From Chloroflexota bacterium (lineage in GTDB: Bacteria > Chloroflexota > Anaerolineae > Promineifilales > Promineifilaceae): a stretch of DNA of 61,565 nucleotides. The notes below the pieces were generated by a model. The model ran no database searches. It saw only the letters and a list, made by a program, of their open reading frames with translations, and was not told the DNA's origin. Positions 25,277 through 33,520 of this stretch are shown here, piece after piece; the first letter of the stretch is position 1; each line of letters begins with the position of its first letter. The translations under genes were made by a program, and so were the position numbers. The stretch is taken from positions 2,789 to 64,353 of the forward strand of contig JAGNBF010000036.1 in assembly GCA_018004935.1 (NCBI GenBank), in the 5' to 3' direction.

Positions 25277-28200
25277 TCAAAGTCGAAGATCACCACCAGC
25301 GGATCATGATCAGATGTGTGACGGGGGGAGTTGTCACCGGGGGCGGCGATGGGGTATGGGGTGTTGAGGTGTAGTACCGTCACAATTTGTACTTTATCTA
25401 CCAAATTTTCGCTGATCAGCATATGATCCAGGGCTTGCGTCCGCCCCTCGAAGATGTAGGTGTAGGGCAGAGGGCCACTAAGCAGATCGTAAACATGCGC
25501 CAGTTCGCTCCCCAATGTTTCTAAAGGCAATGTACCATAAAACGAGTTCAGGTCGCCCATGACGATCACATAAGCGTCGGGGAAGTTGGCCTGGAATTGC
25601 ACCGCCAGTTGGGCGTTCCAGGCGGCCTGGGCGTTGCGCGTCGGTTCGGTGGCCGTTTCCCCGGCGGAGAGGGCCAGGAAATGGTTGTTGATGGCGATCA
25701 CCTGAATGTCGCCCCCTTCCAGATGGACAGTAGCCGTAATGACCAACGGCGGCCGCGCAAATAGTTCATTCGGGGCATCATACGCCTTCACCCCGGTCAC
25801 GGTGGCTAAATCGCTCCGCACCAAAAAGCCCACATCAATCCAGCGGGAATCGTTGCCTTCGATGAGGTAGGCGTCGTAGCTGTACCCCGACAGGGCGGCT
25901 TCGGCGGCTAAATCTTCCAGTACGTCAATATTTTCCACTTCCTGCAAACCGATGAGGGTCGGTGCGCCCATGGCCACGATGGATGCGGCCAGTTTGGTCA
26001 GTTTGGTGTGATATTCGTCCAGGCTGGGGCGCGGCGGGCTGGATGGGTGCGGGTCTACCAGGTCGTACAGGTTTTCCACGTTGAAAGTGGCGACGGCGAA
26101 TTGGTTGGCGGCCGCGGCCGCAACCGTCGGCAACTCTATCTCCACGGTCTGAATATCCGGCGGGGCCAGCGGTTCAATCTTGTACTGCCCAAAGGTAAAG
26201 GCCAAAATCCCGGCCAGATTCGAGACCACATCCCCTTGTTGCACCGTGTAGGCCAGCGTGGAACTGTCATCATGGGCCACATCCGAGCCATCATCCACAA
26301 AGATGAGATACCCCACTGCCTCGGTGCGGGCCACGCTGGTGGCGTTGGTGCTCTGGGCAATGAGGGCATATTCGCCAAAACGAGTGGTCGCGGCCGCGAC
26401 GATGGACGGTTCAGCCAGCATTACCAGCATCCCTTCCCGGCTTTCGTTGTACAGCAACGCCTCAGCCGGGTCGGCGGGTGGGTTGTAGGGCAGTGGTTCC
26501 GGCGCAGGCAGGCCAGAGGCCAGCACCGTGATGTCGCTGGCTTGCACCGGGTCAAGGGCCGTCTGACCGGACAGTTCACGCACCCGCCCCGTCACCTGCA
26601 CCTGATCACCCACCGCCACAGGCATATCAAAATCGTCCACCAGAATAAACAGCCCATCGGATGTAGCTTCGCTTTGATCCGGTTGGCCCACAATCCAGAA
26701 GCCGTTGAGTTCCGGGAAGACTGCCGTCACCAGCCCCTCGGTGGTAGCGTCACTGCGGATGTAGGGGGATTTGTCGCCACTGCCCTGGATGGCCCACACG
26801 GGAATGCTTGGCCCCAGGAAGGTGAGGAACGGCGGGGTGCTGGCGATTTCCGCATAACCCGTGGCGGTCACTTGCACGGGGCGGGCCAGGAGGGGGTTGA
26901 TCGCGGCCGCGTCCACCTGCACCGTGTAACTCACCACAACAGTGGTTCCATCACCCGGCAGGTTGGCGATATTCCAGGTGATGAGTCCGTCCGCGGCCGC
27001 GCCCCCCCCATACACCGCCAATAAAGTCGCATCCGGTTCGGGGGGATAAGCCACAATCTGCACATTGTTCAGCGGTTCAGCGGTGTGGTTGAAGGCGGTG
27101 ATCGTATACGTCAGCACCGCCCCGGCCTGGACATTGTTGGCCGCGCTAATTTCCGCCAGCAAAACAGGCGGAAAAATCTCGGCGATGTCGGTCTGGAAGC
27201 GGGGTTTGAGTTGGTGCTGGCCGCTCGCCAGCTCGCTGATACCCGTCACCCGATACTGCCGCCCGATGTCCAGCGGCTCCGTCGTGACCCCGGTATCTTT
27301 TTCGATGAAAACAGTGGTGATGTTGCCTTCGTCGTCCTGCAAATCCAGTTCATAGGAGAAGCTGAACTCTTCGATGGTCACAATCGTGCCTTCGATCTGG
27401 TTCAAACGGCCCAAAATGGCCGGGTCTTCTTCGTTGGTTTGGGCGGTGATGAGGGCCGGTTCTGGTTCCACCCCACTTTCGCCCAGCACCTCGATGTCAT
27501 CGGGGATGGTGTTGGGGATGATTTCCAGGGAGTCGCGGAACAGTTCAATATAGCCGGTCACACGCACCTGGTCGCCTACGGCCACATTGACCAATCCACC
27601 GCCACCGGGCACAAACACCTGGATGCCGCCGGTTTCATCTTCGATATAAAACTTTGTGCCCGTCGTTCCGGCAAAGAAGCCGCCCGTGTACATCGTGGCG
27701 ATCCCTTCCACCGCCACCGTCTGCCCAATGAGGGTGCGGGCGACGGCGATGGGTACGGCTCCTCCGGCTACGATCAGGGGTTGTAGAGGACCGTACTGGC
27801 GCAAACCGGCCTCGGTCTGGATATAGTAACCGCGCAAAATGGTCGTGGCGTAGGTGTAGGGGGCTTGTAATGAGACGAGGCCGTCCAACTTTGCCCCCGC
27901 CGCCAGGGTGGCGATGGGCCAGGTGAGAATGCCATCTTGGATGGTGGCGTCAGGGGGCGCGGCCGCGAGGGTGTACCCCGTCGGAATGGCCCAGGAAACG
28001 AGGAGACCATTAGCAGGGCTGGCCCCGTTGTTGCTCACCTTCAAGGTCAGGTCAAAGGTGGTTCCGGGCGCGGCCGCGTCTGGCACAATCAGGTTCACCG
28101 TAACATCGAGGGTAGAGGCCATGCCACTGTTTTGTGGATTGGGGGTGGCAGAAAGGGTGAAATCGTCGGCGTTGCGGCCGCTGTTTTGTCCATTCCCCGC

Positions 28201-28809
28201 CTCACCGCCCGGCAACCGTTCCAAACTAGCCCCATCAGGCGAAAAAGCCACCGCCTCACCGCTAAAAAAGCCATTTGGAGCCTCACCCCAGCCCAAAGCG
28301 TCAACATCATTCCCCTCGGCATCGCGCAAAACCAGCCCCCCTTTGCGCTCAAATAGAGACACATCGTAGAGACCATCGGGGATGACACCAAAATCCTGTG
28401 CCGCCCGTACCAGGAGAAAATGCCCCTGACCCGGGATGTCCGCTCGCTCCGTCCATGCATACACGAGGGCTGGCTCTTGTCCCTCGCCGAGTAAATACCA
28501 GAGGCTATAGCCGTTCAGGTCAACCGCCTGCGCTCCGGCGTTGTACAGTTCGATGAATTCGGTGTTGTTGCCGCCCGGCACACCGGGTAGGAGTTCGCTG
28601 AAGAAAACCCCTTTGCCCGCTGACGGCTTTGTTTCGTCAATCGGTTCGGCGATTTGTGGGGTTACGTCGGGTGGTGGTGAGGTGGGCACGGGGGGAAGGG
28701 TCGCGGCCGCGGATGTTGCCCCTGGTGTACTGTTGTTATCCTGTTTGCAGGCCACCAGTAACACCATCAACCACACCAGACCAGAGAAGAATCGTTTATT
28801 GTTCATCAT
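25273..28809 (-). CDS. Secreted lamin-tail/DUF11/endonuclease lipoprotein
   Basis: A 1178-residue exported lipoprotein. The signal peptide ends in the lipobox LVAC (Cys about 21). A lamin tail domain follows (about 65-190, GVFFSELLPGVPGGNNTEFIEL and DLNGYSLWYL), then a DUF11-type beta repeat (about 235-330), OB-fold-like modules (VAVEGIATMYTGGF and IEDETGGIQVFVPGGG), another DUF11 repeat (about 560-650) and more OB-like modules. The C-terminal endonuclease/exonuclease/phosphatase domain (about 905-1178) has FNVENLYDL, GLQEVEN, NNHFLAL, MGDLNSF and the catalytic SDHDPLVV all intact. Probably a surface nuclease or phosphodiesterase with scavenging or competitive roles. Contains eight to nine GCGGCCGC sites. 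Stop lies inside a repeat element. Confidence 0.9.
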   Translation of the reverse strand: MMNNKRFFSGLVWLMVLLVACKQDNNSTPGATSAAATLPPVPTSPPPDVTPQIAEPIDETKPSAGKGVFFSELLPGVPGGNNTEFIELYNAGAQAVDLNGYSLWYLLGEGQEPALVYAWTERADIPGQGHFLLVRAAQDFGVIPDGLYDVSLFERKGGLVLRDAEGNDVDALGWGEAPNGFFSGEAVAFSPDGASLERLPGGEAGNGQNSGRNADDFTLSATPNPQNSGMASTLDVTVNLIVPDAAAPGTTFDLTLKVSNNGASPANGLLVSWAIPTGYTLAAAPPDATIQDGILTWPIATLAAGAKLDGLVSLQAPYTYATTILRGYYIQTEAGLRQYGPLQPLIVAGGAVPIAVARTLIGQTVAVEGIATMYTGGFFAGTTGTKFYIEDETGGIQVFVPGGGGLVNVAVGDQVRVTGYIELFRDSLEIIPNTIPDDIEVLGESGVEPEPALITAQTNEEDPAILGRLNQIEGTIVTIEEFSFSYELDLQDDEGNITTVFIEKDTGVTTEPLDIGRQYRVTGISELASGQHQLKPRFQTDIAEIFPPVLLAEISAANNVQAGAVLTYTITAFNHTAEPLNNVQIVAYPPEPDATLLAVYGGGAAADGLITWNIANLPGDGTTVVVSYTVQVDAAAINPLLARPVQVTATGYAEIASTPPFLTFLGPSIPVWAIQGSGDKSPYIRSDATTEGLVTAVFPELNGFWIVGQPDQSEATSDGLFILVDDFDMPVAVGDQVQVTGRVRELSGQTALDPVQASDITVLASGLPAPEPLPYNPPADPAEALLYNESREGMLVMLAEPSIVAAATTRFGEYALIAQSTNATSVARTEAVGYLIFVDDGSDVAHDDSSTLAYTVQQGDVVSNLAGILAFTFGQYKIEPLAPPDIQTVEIELPTVAAAAANQFAVATFNVENLYDLVDPHPSSPPRPSLDEYHTKLTKLAASIVAMGAPTLIGLQEVENIDVLEDLAAEAALSGYSYDAYLIEGNDSRWIDVGFLVRSDLATVTGVKAYDAPNELFARPPLVITATVHLEGGDIQVIAINNHFLALSAGETATEPTRNAQAAWNAQLAVQFQANFPDAYVIVMGDLNSFYGTLPLETLGSELAHVYDLLSGPLPYTYIFEGRTQALDHMLISENLVDKVQIVTVLHLNTPYPIAAPGDNSPRHTSDHDPLVVIFDFE

Positions 28810-28898
28810 TTACTCGCTTCAGAAAAACTGGTTTTGTTTGGGGAGCGATTATAACACAGGGGTGCATTGTCATGTTTTGTTGACCAGTAATCCGAGTA

Positions 28899-28981
28899 CT
28901 TGAGTTTAGAGTTCAGAGCCAGAGCTAGAGGGTTTTCCAGAGTGATTTCCTCTCACTCTCTCCTCTCGCTCTAAACTCCAG
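28899..28981. mobile_element. MITE family C, 83 bp, 7-bp duplication
   Basis: Ends CTTGAGTTTAGAG (28899-28911) and CTCTAAACTCCAG (28969-28981), with CCGAGTA duplicated on both sides (28892-28898 and 28982-28988). Inserted between the lipoprotein gene and the tRNA-Asn promoter, 38 bp from the -35 box. Confidence 0.9.
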
Positions 28982-29019
28982 CCGAGTAGGCAATCGCCCT
29001 ATTGAGATTTGCTGTTGTC

Positions 29020-29047
29020 TTGACACAAGACATCCCTTTGCTATAAT
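29020..29047 (+). promoter_or_regulatory. tRNA-Asn promoter
   Basis: Consensus -35 TTGACA (29020-29025), 16-bp spacer, perfect -10 TATAAT (29042-29047), 12 bp before the mature tRNA 5' end. The clearest sigma-70 type promoter in the window. Confidence 0.9.
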
Positions 29048-29059
29048 TCCCCCTCGTGT

Positions 29060-29131
29060 TCCTCAGTAGCTCAATGGCAGAGCATGCGGCTGTTAACCGC
29101 AGGGTTGTTGGTTCGAGTCCAACCTGAGGAG
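29060..29131 (+). tRNA. tRNA-Asn (GTT)
   Basis: Cloverleaf read directly: acceptor TCCTCAG paired with CTGAGGA, D stem GCTC/GAGC, anticodon stem TGCGG/CCGCA with loop CTGTTAA (anticodon GTT, Asn), T stem GTTGG/CCAAC with loop TTCGAGT, discriminator G. CCA is not encoded. A strong promoter stands upstream and a terminator directly downstream, so it is a single-tRNA unit. Confidence 0.97.
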
Positions 29132-29135
29132 CCTC

Positions 29136-29175
29136 AAGGCGGTCTGGTGCAAAAGCATTCAGACCGCCTTTTTTA
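29136..29175 (+). terminator. Rho-independent terminator of tRNA-Asn
   Basis: Stem AAGGCGGTCTG (29136-29146) and CAGACCGCCTT (29160-29170), 13-nt loop, then six T. Begins 5 bp after the tRNA end. Confidence 0.93.
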
Positions 29176-29177
29176 TT

Positions 29178-29276
29178 TTGGTTATTGGTTATTAGTATAT
29201 TGGTCTATTGGTGTATTGGTTATCGGGTGAATAGCCAATACACCAATAGACCAATACACCAATACACCAATAACTC
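29178..29276. repeat. AT-rich inverted repeat of ccaataca units
   Basis: Left half reads ggttattagtatattggtct and right half has the complementary units ccaatacaccaatagaccaa, so the region folds into a long imperfect hairpin upstream of apgM. A shorter relative, ggttattggtgtattggtta, occurs at 31551-31575. The apgM frame is open through it, but the peptide is not protein-like. Confidence 0.6.
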
Positions 29277-29292
29277 TTCTAAGGAGTCAATC

Positions 29293-30504
29293 ATGGCAAA
29301 CTTTGACCTGATGAAACAATTGGCAACCGAAAAAGGGGGCAAAATCATCTTGTTGATCATGGATGGCCTGGGTGGTCTGCCGATGGAGCCGGGGGGCAAA
29401 ACGGAACTGGAAGCGGCCTTTACGCCCAACATGGATCGGCTGGCGCAGGAAGGGTGTTTGGGCGGTAGTCACCCGATTACGCGAGGGGTGACGCCTGGCA
29501 GTGGCCCGGCCCATTTGTCGCTGTTTGGTTATGACCCGGTAGCGGTTCCGGTTGGGCGTGGGGTGTTGTCGGCTCTAGGGGCTGGCATTCCCATCAAAGC
29601 GGCCGATGTGGCGGCGCGGGGTAACTTCTGCACTGTGGACGCTAATGGCCTGATTACGGATCGGCGGGCGGGGCGGATCAGCAATGACGCGGCCGCGCCG
29701 CTGGTCGAAAAACTACGCACCATCCAGATTCCGGGGGTCAACATTGAAGTGCGGCTAGAGCAGGAATACCGTTTTGTTCTGGTGATCAGCGGCGAGGGGT
29801 TACATGGCGGACTGGCGGACACGGATCCGCAGGTGACGGGCAAGGCCCCATACCCGGCTACGGCCCTGGTACCGGAAGCGGAAAAGACGGCGGGAATCGT
29901 AAGACAGTGGGTGGACGCGGCCGCGGCCATCCTCAAAAACGACGCCCCGGCCAACATGGTGACATTACGTGGTTTCGGTCAACCCCCGGACCTGCCCACT
30001 TTCCAGGAAGTGTACAAACTCAAGGCCGCCTGTGTAGCCGTTTATCCTATGTACAAGGGTGTTGCCAGTCTGGCGGGTATGGCTGTGTTACCTACCGGCA
30101 GTTTCACCCCAGCCCAAGAGTTCCAGGTCGTCGCTGACCACTGGCACGAATACGACTTCTTCTTCATCCACATCAAATACACCGACAGTCGGGGTGAAGA
30201 TGGCAACTTCCCGGCCAAAGCCGCCGTCATTGAGCAGGTAGATACAGCCCTGCCCATCCTGCTTGACCTGAAACCGGATGTCCTCATCATAACCGGCGAC
30301 CACTCCACCCCGGCCAAACTACGCTCCCACTCCTGGCATCCTGTCCCCACCTTGCTGTGGGCACCCGCCACCCACATGCCCGACGCCTGTCAGAGTTTCG
30401 GCGAACGGGAAACCCATCGTGGCGGTCTGGGCCAATTCCCCGCCAACGAACTGATGCCAATGGCTATGGCTCATGCCCTGCGCCTCGCCAAATACGGCGC
30501 GTAG
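29293..30504 (+). CDS. apgM: Cofactor-independent phosphoglycerate mutase, archaeal type
   Basis: Interconverts 3- and 2-phosphoglycerate in glycolysis. A 403-residue alkaline-phosphatase-superfamily enzyme. ILLIMDGLGGLP (about 19-30) has the first metal Asp; GVTPGSGPAHLSLFGYDP (about 65-82) has the active-site Ser; GNFCTVDANGLITDRRAGRI (about 112-131); FFIHIKYTDSRGEDGNF (about 292-308) and IITGDHSTPAKLRSHSWHPVP (about 335-355) carry the other metal ligands. The start at 29293 is chosen because AAGGAG lies 7 bp upstream; the longer frame from 29185 is an open but repetitive leader. Found in archaea and some bacteria including Chloroflexota. Confidence 0.93.
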   Translation: MANFDLMKQLATEKGGKIILLIMDGLGGLPMEPGGKTELEAAFTPNMDRLAQEGCLGGSHPITRGVTPGSGPAHLSLFGYDPVAVPVGRGVLSALGAGIPIKAADVAARGNFCTVDANGLITDRRAGRISNDAAAPLVEKLRTIQIPGVNIEVRLEQEYRFVLVISGEGLHGGLADTDPQVTGKAPYPATALVPEAEKTAGIVRQWVDAAAAILKNDAPANMVTLRGFGQPPDLPTFQEVYKLKAACVAVYPMYKGVASLAGMAVLPTGSFTPAQEFQVVADHWHEYDFFFIHIKYTDSRGEDGNFPAKAAVIEQVDTALPILLDLKPDVLIITGDHSTPAKLRSHSWHPVPTLLWAPATHMPDACQSFGERETHRGGLGQFPANELMPMAMAHALRLAKYGA

Positions 30505-30593
30505 AATCCCATCAGATTCGTAGTAACGGCTTTAACCGTCCCACGCTGGACGGCTAAAGCCGTTACTACAAACCTTTCTGTTGAAAATCGCCC

Positions 30594-31547
30594 ATGGCAA
30601 TTCCCCACGATCCCATTTTCAAAGAGTTTTTCCATCGCTTCTTCCGGGAGTTTATGGAAATCTTTTTCCCGGCAGAGGCGGCCCAACTGGATTTTGCTAC
30701 CCTGAAATGGGTTGAGCAGGAACTCATCAGCAATTTCCCTGACCAGATAAAACGGGTATCAGACTTGATCGGTGAGATTGCTCTCAAAAATGGAGACGAA
30801 CGGGTGATATTGATCCACCTGGAAGTCGAAGCCAACCGGCCTAAAACGTTGCCCAACCGGATGTTTGAATATTACGGCCTGCTCCGCGCCCTGCGGCAAA
30901 AACCGGTTCTGCCTTTGGCTCTGGTGTTACAGAAGAATATGGGTGGTCTACTCTGGCAAACACATCGGGAAACCTTGTTAGGCCATACCATTGTGGAATT
31001 CCATTATGGTCAGGTTGGGCTGTTTGACCTGAACAGTTTCGCCTATCTGAAAGACGACAATCCCGTCTCTGCGGCTCTGGCAACCTTGATGAAAGCCAAA
31101 CCGACCGAGAAGCCCCGGATCAAGTTAGATGCGCTTAACACAATTGTAAAAAGTACCTTGACACACGGGGATAAACTCTTTTTAATCAATGTCATGCAAA
31201 CGTATCTACCAACCGAAAATTTGGCTGGTGGTGGAGAGAATGTCATGGAAGCGATTCAGGCTATCGAGGGAACATGGTTAAGCAAAGAAACCAAGAAGGC
31301 AATTAAGGAAGGTTTGCAACAGGGCTTACAACAGGGCTTACAACAGGGCATGCAACAAGGTGAACTAAAAGGCAAAAAAGAGATGTTGATGCGTCTGTTG
31401 CAGAAAAAATTTGGCCCACTGCCAGCATTGATTGAAACACGGCTGGAGATGATCCATGATCCGGCCTTATTGGATCAGTTAAGTGAACAGGTGGTTTTTG
31501 CTCAAACGCTGGCGGAGATGCAATGGCCCGCGGCCGCGGCCGGTTGA
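30594..31547 (+). CDS. Rpn/PD-(D/E)XK family protein, second copy
   Basis: A 317-residue paralogue of the protein at 22576-23553 with the same order: HDPIFKEFFHRFFREFMEIFFP (about 5-26), VSDLIGEIALKNGDERVILIHLEVEAN (about 56-82, nuclease core), RMFEYYGLLRALRQKPVLPLALVL (about 88-111), a QQGLQQGLQQGMQQG helical linker (about 240-258) and a DUF4351-like tail (LMRLLQKKFGPLPALIETRLEMI). The last codons run through a GCGGCCGC tract (Ala-Ala-Ala-Ala-Gly). It is the last intact host gene before the integrated element and ends 75 bp upstream of the split target gene. No clear ribosome-binding site. Confidence 0.85.
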   Translation: MAIPHDPIFKEFFHRFFREFMEIFFPAEAAQLDFATLKWVEQELISNFPDQIKRVSDLIGEIALKNGDERVILIHLEVEANRPKTLPNRMFEYYGLLRALRQKPVLPLALVLQKNMGGLLWQTHRETLLGHTIVEFHYGQVGLFDLNSFAYLKDDNPVSAALATLMKAKPTEKPRIKLDALNTIVKSTLTHGDKLFLINVMQTYLPTENLAGGGENVMEAIQAIEGTWLSKETKKAIKEGLQQGLQQGLQQGMQQGELKGKKEMLMRLLQKKFGPLPALIETRLEMIHDPALLDQLSEQVVFAQTLAEMQWPAAAAG

Positions 31548-31619
31548 GCCGGTTATTGGTGTATTGGTTATTAGTTGCCGCTCCGTTGGTTGGTAAACGG
31601 GGCGGTTTTTGTTTAGCGG

Positions 31620-33374
31620 TTATGGCGCAACTATCACAAACACGTTTTTTGCAGACACTACCCGATGTGGTGATTCCGCAGTTACCAGTACATTGGGGAC
31701 GGGTGCAGGTAAAACAACCCTGGGGATTCCTGGTGCAGTTCCATTTTGGTGATTTATAGTATACGTCGTTGATAGACGCTCCTGCCCCAAGATACACCGT
31801 AAATCTGCCCAATATTGCCCCTCTTCACCTTCCTCTTTAGCTGGCTCATAGGTGAGCGTTACTTCCATGTGTAGCAAGCGGTATATCTCCCGCTGTTCGG
31901 CTGGATCATTACTCGTCAAGTCTGCCCCCTGCCGAATCTGCTGTGCATATTTCTCAATCGTTTCAATCTCCTTCGCGTTGGGGATACGTGGCTGTAAGTC
32001 GGCTTGTAATTCGGCATTCGCTTGGGTTAAGTCAGCAATTTGCTTCTCAACACGTGTTTTTTCTACCGCTATGTCGTCTAACGTCAAAGTACCGGCTGTG
32101 TATGCCTTAATCAGACGCTGTTTTTCCAGCTGTAGTTCGGCTAATCTGGCTTCATTGCTTTTTATCATACTGACCAACGGCTGGAGTTCGTTAAGCCTCT
32201 GTTGCTCGTGCTGTTTCCAGGCTTCATATAACCTTGTCGGATTTAACAGAAACGCCTGCACCCATTGCCAGATAATTGGCTCAATCGCATCCGTTCGCAA
32301 CGTTGGCATATCGCAGGTTCTTTCGTAACGAGCGGAGAGATGTCTGGTTGAACAACGGTAGTAGCGATGCGGTGTAGCTTTATACTTGCGTGTAATTCCT
32401 ACCATTCCGCTTCCGCAGTGGCCGCATTTCATAATGCTTCCTAACGGATAAGGATAGCTACCCTTCTTTTCACGCACTCGCTTATTTTTCTTGCGCCGTC
32501 TCTCGACAAGGCTGAATGTTTCTTCGTTGATGAGGGCGGGGACTTCTATTAAAAGCCATTCGGAGCGAGGGCGTTCCACCTGTCTCAACTTTCCATCCCG
32601 GCCTTTTACATTTCTCGTCTTTTGGTAATACCAGCGACCCAAATACGTCTCGTTATTCAGAATGCCACTAAGCGTGCCCGTTGACCAACCCTGGCGGCGG
32701 CGTCTGGCTTTATGGTTGTGCCCCTTTGTAGGCGTCGGCACATTACATTCATCAAGGTAACGACATATGCTCAGTAAAGCCTTACCCTCATAGGCATATA
32801 GACGAAAAATAAGCCTTACAATGATCGCCTCACGCTCATTTACTTCTAGCGTCCGCTTGCCTTCTTTCAGCACCACGTCATAACCAAAAGGTGCATTACT
32901 GCCACCAATAATCACATTTCCAGCCGCAACAGAACGAACACTGCCCCGTTTGGTTCGTTCTAAGGTCTTTTCTCGTTCATACTCAGCAAAGTCACTCATT
33001 AGACCCTTTAGCAACCGCCCTTCGGCTGTGTCCTTATACTGGCCTATCACATATTCCACCTGTATGCCTTGTTGGGTAAGAGCGTTTTCAATAGACATTT
33101 GTTTAAAGCGGTTGCGGGCGAGTCGGTCCACCTCTCGCACGACCAACACATCAAAAGTACCCGTACAGGCCAGCTTCAGTAAGGCTTCAATTTCTGGCAA
33201 CCAGTCGGCACCTGAGGTTGCCTTCTCCGGCGTTTCAAAGTGTTCGCCTACAATGGCATAGCCTTGTTTTTGGGCATACGTCCGACAATCGCCAAGCTGA
33301 CTCTCTATGCCGCTCGTGGCATACTTCGTGTCATCACCACTTACTCTTGCATACAAAATGGCTCGTTTCGTCAT
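31620..33374 (-). CDS. Large serine recombinase (site-specific integrase)
   Basis: A 584-residue large serine integrase. Resolvase domain at 1-145 with catalytic Ser in RAILYARVSG (about residue 11) and the R..R pair in REVDRLARNRF; recombinase domain about 170-290 (NAPFGYDVVLKEGKRTLEVNEREA, WSTGTLSGILNNETYLGRW); zinc ribbon CGHCGSGMVG...CDMP (about 325-370); coiled coil about 405-475. TAGGAG precedes the ATG. The frame runs through attL: the last 41 codons after T-I-N-H-Q are antisense host DNA. Joined to the right end in the circular form the frame would instead encode 35 other residues and stop at 61332-61334, so the integrase tail changes on integration. Confidence 0.95.
   Translation of the reverse strand: MTKRAILYARVSGDDTKYATSGIESQLGDCRTYAQKQGYAIVGEHFETPEKATSGADWLPEIEALLKLACTGTFDVLVVREVDRLARNRFKQMSIENALTQQGIQVEYVIGQYKDTAEGRLLKGLMSDFAEYEREKTLERTKRGSVRSVAAGNVIIGGSNAPFGYDVVLKEGKRTLEVNEREAIIVRLIFRLYAYEGKALLSICRYLDECNVPTPTKGHNHKARRRRQGWSTGTLSGILNNETYLGRWYYQKTRNVKGRDGKLRQVERPRSEWLLIEVPALINEETFSLVERRRKKNKRVREKKGSYPYPLGSIMKCGHCGSGMVGITRKYKATPHRYYRCSTRHLSARYERTCDMPTLRTDAIEPIIWQWVQAFLLNPTRLYEAWKQHEQQRLNELQPLVSMIKSNEARLAELQLEKQRLIKAYTAGTLTLDDIAVEKTRVEKQIADLTQANAELQADLQPRIPNAKEIETIEKYAQQIRQGADLTSNDPAEQREIYRLLHMEVTLTYEPAKEEGEEGQYWADLRCILGQERLSTTYTINHQNGTAPGIPRVVLPAPVPNVLVTAESPHRVVSAKNVFVIVAP
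31622..31759 (+). pseudogene. 5' half of host gene split by integration
   Basis: Reads MAQLSQTRFLQTLPDVVIPQ and on for 43 matching residues to QFHFG, then leaves homology exactly at the core TTTGGTGA and stops two codons later (GAT TTA TAG). The N-terminal 43 residues agree at about 24 positions with the intact 152-residue protein at 60827-61285. The 3' half of this gene resumes at 61439. Family unknown to me; no function assigned. Confidence 0.85.
31736..31775. promoter_or_regulatory. attL junction
   Basis: Host text cagttccat, core TTTGGTGA (31745-31752), then element text tttatagtatacgtcgttg. Joined to the right-end text (tcgtacaacaacgttcac before the core), the reconstructed attP arms gtacaacaacg and cgtcgttgatagac are roughly inverted about the core, as expected for large serine integrases. 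Confidence 0.75.
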
Positions 33375-33520
33375 GATCCTATTCTCCTAAACAGAAGGGG
33401 AAGATGTTCCGCCCCTTCTGCTCTAATCAATTAATCTTCAGCGTTTGACTTGTTGCTCTCCGGCATAACAAGCCACGCGGCCGCAAGCAATAAGACGTAT
33501 CAATGCCTGTATCCGCTTCA
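33375..33520. other. Short gap with possible 28-residue ORF
   Basis: Between the membrane-protein gene and the integrase. On the minus strand an ATG overlapping the upstream stop (ATGATG at about 33519-33524) opens a frame of 28 codons (MKRIQALIRLIACGRVACYA and on) ending at about 33439. Coupling by overlap is the only support. A hairpin ccccttctg...cagaagggg stands just upstream of the integrase start. Confidence 0.3.

Noticed and set aside
29060-29131. tRNA-Asn as the integration site
   Set aside because: It lies 2.6 kb outside the left junction and is intact with its own terminator; the true junction is inside a protein gene.
29185-29292. Longer N-terminus for apgM
   Set aside because: The extension is read from an AT-rich inverted repeat and lacks a ribosome-binding site, whereas AAGGAG stands before the inner ATG.
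22576-31547. Rpn-family genes as true transposases bounded by insertion ends
   Set aside because: The family is now known as DNA endonucleases; no terminal inverted repeats or duplications flank either gene.
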